DNA of 64,000 nt from Macrosoma leucophasiata. Its lineage: Eukaryota; Arthropoda; Insecta; Lepidoptera; Hedylidae. A program made the position numbers and the translations under genes. Within the stretch, counting starts at the first letter, position 1; each line of letters begins with the position of its first letter. Positions 24,218-35,500 of this stretch are shown here, one piece after another. The stretch covers positions 10,947,501 to 11,011,500 of the forward strand of contig JAWQUS010000032.1 of assembly GCA_036365455.1 (NCBI GenBank), written 5' to 3'. Below the pieces are notes generated by a model. It was not told where the DNA came from. It made no database searches and was given only the letters and a program-made list of their open reading frames with translations.

Positions 24218-24508
24218 TTTTTTTTTATGTAATGGGCTTGTCAAACAAGCATGCAGTTCACATTGATGTTAAGTGATGACTGCAGCCTATAGACACCCAC
24301 ACGTAGACCAAGGTCAAAATGCAGATGCGTTACCACTCCTGAGGCCTAAGGTGTTATGCCTCTGTGCCGGAAATTACAGGGCCGTACATTACCACCTGAC
24401 CGGAACACGATAGTGCTGAACACTACCATTTAGCGGCAAGTATATTAGGTAATGCGGTGGTGCCTACGCCTGCGAGCTCCGTCACTGAAGCTCTACCACC
24501 AGTAAAAC
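24218..24508 (-). repeat. Family B repeat, near full-length
   Basis: Minus-strand copy from the T-run (A-tail) to CCACCAGTAAAA; low divergence. Confidence 0.78.
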
Positions 24509-24644
24509 TTGATGGACACATGTCTCTGAAATAAAGAACATTCCCATTTCAAGTATAGGTTCTTTTTTTTTTCAAACTTTATTTGTTGCACTTCGTTAAT
24601 TTAACTAGTACGAGTACCTACCTATAATAATGGCAACCCATTAT

Positions 24645-24896
24645 ACGTCTCACTGCTGGGCACCCCCTTTTTGGGGGTAGGCCTGGATCTTACTCCACCA
24701 CGCTGCTCCAATGCGGATTGTTGGATGTGGGTGGGTTAGTAGCCAACCCGCTGTAGGATGTTTTCAAACCGCCCATTTGGACTCCGACAAGGTTAACGAC
24801 AGCTATCTATCGATAGCAACCGGGACCGACGGCTTAACGTGCCCTCCGAAGTACGAAAACGCGCATTTTAATGTGCCACTGGCGGTCACCCTTCAC
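24645..24896 (-). repeat. 5S-like SINE, head-truncated copy
   Basis: Tail CCCATTATACGTCTCACTGC to CACTGGCGGTCACCC; the 5S-like head is cut off just after the box-C-like sequence. Confidence 0.65.
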
Positions 24897-25867
24897 AACT
24901 ATATTTATGCCAAATTATAACATTAACATTATAATATTTATGTTCCTACTAAAATTCTCTTAGCCAAGATGCGGACTGGGGGACATGTAACGATAAAGGT
25001 TTCTTGTAGGCTACGGAACCATTAATCGTATGTCATTTTACGTAAAACTATATGCATGCTATGATTTGAAAACTGTCTTCGTTGAAAGACATAAACGAAA
25101 AAAATACGCAACATTTTTATCAATTCGTCGTTTTTTTTTATGTATGACCAACACCTATTTGGTACTAGATGGTTCGATTTTCATGATATTTTTTTTGTTT
25201 TATTAGTCAGTTACATCAGTTTAGCTTTTTATTTTGATATTTTCAGTTTCTTTTTTTTGTGGCAATTTGTTTTGTCAAAAATTTATTATAATGAGCATAC
25301 TTTTGGCAAGTATTTGACACAAATGATTATTAAATACTATAGTAGCTGAAACCGTTTATGTCACCGATTCCTCTTCCGATATTGTGTTTTAAGTTCTAAA
25401 TGACAAAAGCTTTTAGGATGAACAATAAAGATAACAAGAATATCCCTCATTCACCCGTCACATAAAAAAAACTTCATCAGTAATGTGACGGAGACAATTT
25501 ACGCAAATTTCATTAATGTCGTACACACGCGTAGTAACAGGGAAAAAGGTGCCAGAAATGGATTTTTCGTTAGAGATTTTTCCCTCATTACCTGCGCATG
25601 TTCTTTCCTCTTTGCTGGCCCATTTACCTGATGGCACTTTTGTTTTAGCTTGAATGTAACAACCATACCCCGGTCCTTTTATCATGCGGATAAAGGCAGC
25701 CTCTCGCGGTTGGTTTTGCAGGTAAACTGAGAGTCTTTTTTAATTTCGCTAAATGTTGATGAAACAATATTTTCAGATTGGTAATGAGAAATTAAAACTT
25801 AAGATGTGATGTAAGCTTAAAGAAGCGGATTTCGTAGACAAGAAATATTTATAACTGGCTGAAATAA

Positions 25868-25935
25868 TGTTTTTACTGTTGGTAGCAGGTAGTATAATTA
25901 GAAGCTCGACGGTGTAGGCACTACTGCATTATCTT
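25868..25935 (+). repeat. Family B 5'-end fragment
   Basis: TACTGTTGGTAGC and GTAGGCACTACTGCATTA only. Confidence 0.45.
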
Positions 25936-26029
25936 TATTCTCTTCGTCGTTTCTCATTGAGTTAGGCGTCAGCACAGACCTTATATGTGTGTATTCATAA
26001 CTTTATAGTCTGTTTTTATGTCATTAGAT

Positions 26030-26265
26030 TGACTTACAAGCAGACGGGCCACCTGATGAAAAGTGGTCACTGTCGCCTATGAACATTTGCAACACCAGGG
26101 CAGTTGCCAACGCGCCAGGCCCTAATGTACGTAGGTACATCAGGGCCTGGCGCGTTGGAAAATGGCGTCAAAAGAGTAGTCTTTTGACGCCATTTTTGAA
26201 GAACCCCATATTGTAGCACCTAGGGAACACTTCAGAGGGAAGTTCATTCGTAAGTACAACCTCAA
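26030..26265 (+). repeat. GACGGGCCACCTGATG repeat with two hairpins
   Basis: After CAGACGGGCCACCTGATGA come two adjacent perfect stems: CCAACGCGCCAGGCCCT (26107-26158) and AAAATGGCGTCAAAAGA (26159-26196). The end (AACCCCATATT, GAACACTTCAGAGG) also occurs at 1180-1230. Confidence 0.7.
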
Positions 26266-26398
26266 TTCGTGTTCACGTCCGTCTAACTATTCCAATCCAT
26301 TAAAAAAATGAAAAAAATAGAAATAGAGAGGGATAATGAAAGAGAGACAAAAAGTGTACTTATACAATAACATTTTCATATTATATTTCATGTTCATT

Positions 26399-26524
26399 TC
26401 AGCGCATTATAATTATTCTCTTTTCCTTATATATATTTATTGGTGTAGTTTTTTCGATGTATCGCCTCAACGCTTGCCGATCACTGCCTATTGTTTTTGG
26501 ATTCTTCTTGTGATTTGCAAACAT
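26399..26524 (-). CDS. 5NUC-B exon 11 (C-terminus, stop)
   Basis: 126 bases including TGA, exactly the length of exon 11 in copy [18 protein letters not shown] aligns with the start of the C copy, and the exon then ends [15 protein letters not shown]. Acceptor TTTGCAG. No canonical AATAAA was seen just downstream. Confidence 0.85.
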   Translation of the reverse strand: MFANHKKNPKTIGSDRQALRRYIEKTTPINIYKEKRIIIMR

Positions 26525-29500
26525 CTGCAAATGTTGAACAATTATATTTATTATTTATCTTTAAAATAAGAATCGTAAATGTTTCGGAATTTCAAAGGTA
26601 CCTAACAAAAAATAAAAAAAAATAATAAAACTCTACAAGTGTAAACTCTGTACATTGTAAATTTTAAAAAAATAATAGGAGGTGTTTCTAAATAGATACT
26701 GAACCCAAATATGTCCTTAAATTAATGTTGTCTGTCTGTCTGTTTGTTCAAGGATTACGCAGAAACTACCGGATTGATTACGATGAAACTTGATGTATTT
26801 ATACTTTTACATCCTGCCACACTGGGTACGTTTTTATCTCGGAAAAGTATATACCCTAAAAAACAAACTTAATTTTGCAGCCCGATACCTAGACACGCAA
26901 ACTACTACTACTAACCGCAAATAATAAGTTTGTCGTGTCGTATACTAAAATTTAATATTAGAAACAGTATTCGACAATAAAAAACCAATACCTTATATCC
27001 GTCACCACCTGTAGCTATATACATTGGCAGTGTAACTTGATAATAATATCCAGGGTTTAACAGCACATTATACCTCTTGCCGACGTATGCTGCATTTAGT
27101 CTATGGTTTTCTGGTTGCGATGTATTATAAAGTACACGCAAACCTACAAAAGAAAACAATGTTTATAAAGGTTTTGTTAATAAAGTTTTGTTAGTAAAGA
27201 TTATAACTGTTATAATAAGTAACAATAAAGTAACTTCATCAAAAATAAAAACAAAATAACAAAAAATAACAGGCGTAGAAACAGGAGTAAATAGGACCAA
27301 TGGATGATGGGGATATAAAAAACCGTCCAAATGAATTCCATACAATGAAAAATTATGTCATTGTAGAGACCTTTTAGTTTTTCTTCTCTATTTATTATAT
27401 ATTTTTTTAAATAGAATTAAATAGTTTTTCTGATGTTTTTTCCAAAATTTAGGCAACGGCGCTTTATGGATACATAGAAGAAATGGCAGTATTCGTTTAT
27501 TTTCTTAAGTAGGTAAGCTCACATTTATTAACATTAAAAATACTGGACCGAATTCAAAAAGTCTTCTATCTACTCGTATGAGAACAAAAAAATGCAAATT
27601 ATAAGCATTATTTAATTAAACATAATACGAAAAAATATAATTATACTGCACCCACTTGTCATGCCTTTGTATGAAAGAAAAATAATTTTAATTCCAAGGT
27701 CGTCGATCGTCCTCATTACGATTGATATGGATTGTTAGACTATCTCGAAATCCTTTTGATAGGTAAATACCCATTTGAGTTCTGAGGTTTCGGAGTTCGA
27801 ACATCGGCACCACCGCATTACCTAACCTATCTGCTGCCAAATCGTAGTGTTCAGCACTATCGTGTTCCGGTTAGATGAGAGCCAAATAAAACAGGTCTCA
27901 GGGATGGCAACGCATTTGTATTTTGACCTCTGTTTTTGTGTAGGGTGCAGTCCTGACTTAATATTCATCTGAGTTGCCTTCATTCGTAAAAAAATGTTCC
28001 ATACCTGAAACTTGTAGTAACCAAGGTCCATTAAAAACAGGCGAAGTGCGAGCATCACTCACACTTCTTTCCAACGCCTCTATCACATACTTTCCTTGCA
28101 ACTCGAACGTCTCTAACAAATCTCGATATGGAAACAATTCAACGATCGAGCCTTGGACTATATCTGAAAAAAAAAATTATAATTCTACAAAAACATGACT
28201 TTACTCTGCTGCGGACGCCTGACAAAAAAAATCGCTAATAAATCACATGACTTGACGAGAAATAAAGGATTTCTATGTTATTTACAAGTATTTATCTAAT
28301 TAAACTATTTGTATTTTATGTATGATCCTGAATTATTATGTTCTTTAATATGTCCATGATTCACCAGTCACCCATTGGAATTGGGCTATTCAGTCTATTC
28401 AGATTAATGCTTCCTAATTGTTTCCTTTAGTACTATCCCCCGGGGTGACAACTGGGAATTTTATGTCCCATTCGTCACCTTGGTGACCATTTGTATCATT
28501 CGTTCCCTTTAATTTTGTGCTAGATGGGACAACTGGGCACTGTTTTCTGAAAGTGTTTCCCAGCTGTCATCCGGGGGTTGACTAATTCTGGTTCATTAAT
28601 TGAACATTTATCTAAGTACCTATTAGATTGGCGCCGAATTGATCGAACTGTTTGAACTGCCAAAACAGACTTCACTCGTGGATTTGAATATAATTATGTA
28701 GGTACATATTTATTACAAACATTGCTCGTTTAATAAGTTACACTGGTGATATACTCACTGCCTTTGGGTAATGAAGCTTTAATGTTACTACGCTGTATAA
28801 ATGATATGTGATCGTATTTACTCTTGACATTTTCCTTTGCCTGAAAATATAAAACATGAAATGTATGTAAGTAAGCCTTAAAAAGGTATGTATCTTCACG
28901 CCAAGTCCCTAGGTAGAGAGTGTAGAAAAGGTACAATGTAAATGTACCTTAAAAAGGTACCTGTAAGATTACCATCACAAGCTACTTAAATGCCCTGAGA
29001 ATGGTAGAACAGCGTCAGTTAACTTTATCTGAGAACAAGCTTCAGAAAATTCTAAAAAAGCAAACACAACCAAAACAATTGAAATGAAGTAAGGAAATAA
29101 TATTTTCAAAATTTCTAATTGGTTTTCTAATAAACTCTTTATGATATGTCACACAAACTACAGTTTCCAACATCACAAGAAATATTTCACATCGAGCTTA
29201 AGATGGAGACTTTGGCTAAATTCGGGTCTGTAGAGCATCATCTCTTTCGCACCTTACTTGTGTGACGTTTGACGACTGTTTTGATCAAGTTTTGACCAAT
29301 ATCGCACTATCAGTGCTAGTACGTAGGCAGTGTGCAGCAGAGATAATGCTCTACGAAGTAGAAACTAGCCAATTGTTACTTTCGCAGGCTCAATTTGCAA
29401 TATTTCTTTTTGAGCATTGTACCTCCTAGACTCTAGAGTGAATAACTTTAAATAGTAATTTATCAGGTTTTAATTAAAATCAATATAAAATAGCATTTAA

Positions 29501-32500
29501 CATATCATCTTTATCAAATTGTTCAATTACTTCAAAGATTTGAAATTTCGTTCTTTCGTTAAGGGAAATTCGTACAATTACTGAGAAGAATCTTGCTACT
29601 AAACAAAACTCCGTGCGGTGCTCTTTTCACTATAAACTTAAATAATAATACACAATTTAAATGAGAAAAAAGTTTAGAAATAGAATATGGAAATGTGTGC
29701 GTGACAATTAATTACATAAAATACACACACATGCTAGGTAGTTACCTCATTCATTCCTGACGATTTCATAGCCTGTTTTTCAATTTAATAAACTTCCCAT
29801 TTTAGAAACAAAAGATGGCTTATCATTCCCCTGCAGTGAAAACCTCGTAGAGCAAAAATTCAAAGGTTTTCAATGAAGAAAAGTAGAACAACGTGTTCTT
29901 TCAAAATTCAACAGACCAAAAATGTATAACATGTTTAACTAAATAGCTTTAGTAGCATTAATCCACTGCTGCAGGTATAGAACTTACGTAAGCTAACAAT
30001 GATAGTCGTTGTAAGTATGATTTTACGCAGAATACAATTTACAATTTGCTCATGCAAACCTACATTTGCGCAATTAAAACGTAAGGAGTGTGGCTTTAGG
30101 GCTGTTATTTTTTTATCCGACTGAAAAGATTTATTAATGGTACCTATGGAATATGGACATGTGTACCCGCCGAATGTAAATAGCTTAGCTAGATGTTTAT
30201 TAGACTGTTTGACAATTGTTTAAATAGAATGCCGTAACTAAAAGGAAAAAAAGGATTCCTAATAAGGTCACTCGTGTGTCTGTCTGTCTGTCTTTCTGTC
30301 CGCATGTCACAGCTATTTGCTCCGAAAGTAGTGTGCTGATTGAGTTAACAGCTGCTATATTTGATCAGTATATAGTAATGGTTGGCCTGCTACCACTAGA
30401 CTACTGAGACAGTCAATTATTATTACACTTACATAATCATTGATGGCATCGCACAATAAATCACCAACTAAGCATTCACCAAACCCACAATCTTCATGCC
30501 TCATGTCATTATAAGCATATCCAACGACTTTTTGTTCAGCATCATGGATCAGTTTTGATAGTGGCTTTAGTTTACTTTTTATTTCTTCATCTATAATTAA
30601 CGTAAGTCTAAAATTATTAGCAACTTAAAAAACGAATAGTTAATACATGATAAAAAATTTAGGTATTGTTACGGTATCTTTAACTAATACAAGAGGTGTC
30701 AGGACTAACGTATGATTTAAAGATATTTAAAAGGTAATCTTAATTTTGTTCATAATAATTTTGCTTAGAATACAAGATGAATCTGTATCCGTTTGTAAAT
30801 AAATAATAATTATAGGTACCTTCAGGTATAGATCTGTTGAGGAATATAGGTCCGCCTTCCCATTTAACATAGTCACCGTGTATGTCGAAATAAATAGACA
30901 GATCACCCACAAATTTTGTGAACGCGTCCACTTGCACGACTATCACCTAAAATAAAATTCAATCCCATATTTTTTTCATAAAAAGTATAACATCTAAAAT
31001 CTGCTCGTATTTTCTAAGCATTGAACAACCTACACTAAAGGTTAAAATAATTCGGTTACGTATAATTTGCCACAAATATACGAAATGCTAAAATTAAATA
31101 GGTAGGTACGTAAAGTAAATCTGTATCTCTAGTTATCTTACAGGCTGCTCTATGCAAAATTATCGCCGAACATACATAAAAAAAAGATCCGGACGAATTG
31201 AGAACCTCCTCCCTTTTTCGAAATCGGTTAAAAAATGTTTATCGATTTGCGTCAAAATGTATGAAGAAACTGGTTTTTTTTTCGCGTGTACAAGGCTAAC
31301 CCCAAAAAGAAATACTTTGAACATTGAGAATCATTAATTTGAACAATAATCTTAACAATTCGGGAGTGTATACTTTTTTCATTTCAGTTGCAGTACTTGT
31401 ATTATTAACTACTCGCCCGCGATTTCATCGGCGTGTAGTTTTAAGTCTATATTACTGTAAAGTTTTATCCAAAACCAAAAGCAGTTTTTTGTGAAGTGAA
31501 AGAGTAACAAACATCCTCACAAACTTTCGCATTAACAATACCTATTAGTAGGATACTAACTTACCTCGTGTTTCGTGTTTTTGGTTCTTAATTTGGTTAA
31601 ATAAGGTTTTATATAGCTTTCATCCCTATGTGTGTGACCACCGACGATCAGGTCAATGTAGTGGCCGTAATCACGTGCAATTGCTCTGTAATGGTATAAG
31701 TAAATACTATAGTCTGTAGATGACTACTAAAAACTAACTATATTTACTGGTAGAATCAGTGGCAAAACTCAGGGGCGTAGACATGGCCACATTACCTAGT
31801 CTACTTGCGCATCGTTCACATAATTATTTCAAAATGAAATTTTCGACCACATTGGTCGAAAGTGGAGCAACGCGTGCAGTAAAAGCGAAGAATCAATCAC
31901 GTCCCGACGTCCAGTCCCAACGCTGAGCGTCCCGACGCTCAACATCCCGACGCCCAGCGTCCTGACGCCCAGCGTCCCGACGCCCAGCGTCCCGACGCCC
32001 AGCGTCCCGATGCCCAGCGTCCCGGCGCCCAGCGTCCCGGCGCCCAGCGTTCCGAAGCCCAGCGTTCCGAAGCCCAGCGTCCCGACGCCCAGCGTCCCGA
32101 CGCCCAGCGTCCCGACGCCCATCGTCCCGACGCCCAGCGTCCCGACGCCCAGCGTCCCGACGCCCAGCGTCCCGACGCCCGGCGTCCCGACGCCCATCGT
32201 CCCGACCCCCAGCGTCCCGACGCCCAGCGTCTCGCTGGGCGTCGGACCGCTGGGCGTCGGACCGCTGGGCGTTGGACCGCTGGGCGTCGGGACGCTGGGC
32301 GCCGGACGCTGGGCGCCGGACGATGGGCGTCGGGACACTGGGCGTTGGGACGCTGGGCGTCGGGACGCTGGGCGTCGAGACGCTGGGCGTCGGGACGCGA
32401 GGCGTCGGGACGCTGGGCGTCGGGACGCTGGGCGTCGGGACGCTGGGCGTCGGGACGCTGGGCGTCGGGACGCTGGGCGTCGGGACGCTGGGCGTCGAGA

Positions 32501-35500
32501 CGCTGGGCGTCGGGACGCGAGGCGTCGGGACGCTGGGCGTCGGGACGCTGGGCGTCGGGACGCTGCGCGTCGGGTGGACGGACTAAATGTTAAGTGATAC
32601 TTATCACAATATATTTGTTAAATCGCAAATCTAATAAGCCGTTCCTGAAATTAGCGTACAGAAACACACAGACAAACAGACATTCTTTCGGGATAAAAAG
32701 TACCCAGTGTTGTGCGCCAAAGGTTAAAGTATAATCATACCGAGTTCCATTGTAATCGGACCGGTAGTTTTTCTGTGATGCTTGAACAAACAGACAGACA
32801 GACAAAAAATTTTCGAATCACATATTTGTGTTCGTATGTATTCGTTTTTATGTGTTCGTTTTTATATTTTTAATGTACAGAATTCACACTTCTACAGTTT
32901 TATTATAAGTATAGATTACCCACGCCGTTGTGTTCAGACAGTGCAATTATAAAATTATTTCTACTGTCATCTTTATAAATATCTACTCACAAATCAACAT
33001 CATAGCCGCAATGTGATAGAATAACTATAATATCCACGCCTTGTTCATTCAATGCTTTCGACTCCTGCGCAGCTGCTTTTAAGGGATCAGTAAACTCTAC
33101 GTTCCCAGAATGGGCAAGTATCTGGAACAATAACATTAAACAATAAGTTTAATACGAAAAGAGTAAGTAAAAAAAAGCGTAACTTTACTACTGTAATAAT
33201 AAGTAGTAATCCCCGAAGGTGTAGGCAGAGGAAAATGCATGCATTCAAGCATACAAGTTATACATAACAGCTTAGGCACTATGCCTCAGAAGTGGTAACA
33301 CATCTGCATTTTGATTGGTCTTTGCGTGGGTGTCTATAGGCTGCAGTCATCACTTAACATCAATGTGAACGGTAGGCTTGTTTGCCACTTTCCTAAAATA
33401 AAAAAAAACTTAAAAAATAATAATCAAGTTACTTGCATTCATACTATAACATAGATGTTAATAATTTATTAGATTGATTTGCATATAACTTAAACAACAT
33501 AAAACACAATGTTGCTTTTAAATAGGTCATTTAGAAGATTCGCAGAGAATGTTAATAGCAACAACACTTGTGCACCTATTGTCAAATTGAGTTATTGGTG
33601 ATGTTATACATTTTCCAGAACAATACAAGAATTCTTTGGAAAATCTTATTTATTTAATCAGGATTGATATAAAAATAAGGATATACAACAAAAACCGTAA
33701 ATAATTAAATGTGTCTCTTATCTGCACCAAAAAGGTATCCGATTCTGCGAATCAGCATTTTCCAGGACCCTGAATTTCATTCGGAAGCAAAAGCAATCGA
33801 CACACGTATGCCAAAGTTAAACGCTGCGGAAACCTTGCCAATTTTTTAAACAAAACGGAAAAAACGACCAATTGTAAATCGGATTCGCGCGCAGAAGATT
33901 CCTCACAACACGATTTATTTATAAATGAAGTACTATTTTTAGTTGGTATATTACAATTATTTTAAAGAAAATTTAAATAATAGTTTCAGATATGTTTAAT
34001 TCCCTTTCGTAAATAGCTTCACAAGAATTCATGTTAACATCGTCAAACTAATAAAAAAATATATTTTTTCCGAATATCCCCTCTTCTGACCTTTACTTTT
34101 AACTAAATTTATCTGTCACTGTAACGGTCACTGATTTAGATATTATTATGTCTATTAAATACTTATTAAATTTTAGAAGCAAATCGGACAATGACACACG
34201 GTAAGACAGATGCATAAGTGAGCCTATAAGAGTTCTGCTTCTCACGGATCTTTGAAAACAAAGCAAGATTATCAGTATAATAGACTAGTATATTTCTTAC
34301 TTGGTTTGACTCTTAGTTAGACGAAACTCCAATATCCTGGACCTGGGAAAATAAATCTAAGACGCCAAGTCTTCAGGAACCTTCTAACACTCAACCACCG
34401 ATGAAGTTTAATAACCCTATGCAAATAAAACCCATTGCATCGAACCCATTTATATTCTGATCAGAGCGTCTAAATTCAATTGAATACTACAATGTGTTAA
34501 GTATGCAAAATCAATGTAAGATATTCCGATCACGGAGATTCTGCTGTGCTTAATTTTCTAAGTTTACACGTGGAACACTGATATAAATGACTGTTAGCGT
34601 TAGCATCAGGTATCTGCAGAAGTGCAGTTTCAGTACGTAGGTACATGGATTAGATGGTTGAACAGTGCATTTGTAAATGCCCATACCATAGGATTAGATT
34701 TTTGGTAACTCCTTGACAGATCACATGCAGGAGTAGTAGGTATTCAGTACTGGTAGTAAAAGGTTCTAGGTTTTGTTGTAATTTGCACCAAAATACATAA
34801 AACATTGAATTTTTAACAACTCGTCGTACGAAACCTGTATCACAATAAATGTTGTTGATGCTTGCGTTTGCATTACCCATAACAAATAAATGGAACATCT
34901 TAAAATTTGTAACTTGTGTTTACATTGACTGTAAATATTGGAACATGGATGACTTTGACGTGAAGTAAAGGTCGCCTATGAGGTGGACAGACCAGATAAA
35001 ATCTGCACTGGGCGGTCCACTCCATGAATGCTTCAGTTTAGCGACGAGTGGCGAAAGATTGTGAAGCGAGCCACTACACCTGGAAATACGACCACGACCA
35101 CTCTGACAAGAGTGTAAAGCAAAAGAAGAAGTAAGGTTAAAAAAAATTCTATTAATAGAGCCTCACCTCTGTGTCTGGTGTGATAAGTCCTATGATCCCA
35201 ATCTTCAGATCACCTCTCTCAACTATAACGTATGGCTTGTAGAGACCCTGCAAAATGGGTTCCTTACTGGCATCCATGTTAGCAGCAACAACAGGTGCCT
35301 TGAGGTACGCCAGATATGGAGCGAGACCTTCGGGTCCATCGTCAAAGTCGTGGTTGCCGATGGCCTAAAATATAGTAAAGATTATTTTTTTCATATTCAT
35401 ACATTCTGTTGATACCTATTTTTATTATTAAGTATTTTTGGACCATTATCTATTTTATTTTTGTTTACATATTAATCAACGTATCAATTGTTATTTGCTT

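Larger units (their letters stand above)
21646..26029. other. Intergenic region between 5NUC-B and 5NUC-A
   Basis: Apart from the listed repeats, it is AT-rich sequence without a supported gene. A 75-codon minus-strand opening at 25458-25685 is Cys-containing but matches nothing I know. Confidence 0.5.

Noticed and set aside
25458..25685. A 75-codon minus-strand frame considered as exon 11 of 5NUC-B.
   Set aside because: A better match in length, phase and residues exists at 26399-26524.
31901..32582. CRISPR-like regular repeat.
   Set aside because: Units are contiguous with no unique spacers, and the host is a eukaryote.
31829..32597. Long open frames on both strands with LGVGT, PSVPT or RWASG repeats, suggesting a repetitive protein gene.
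   Set aside because: The period of 15 bases keeps any frame open; the frames change sense at the inversion point and lie in an intron of 5NUC-B.
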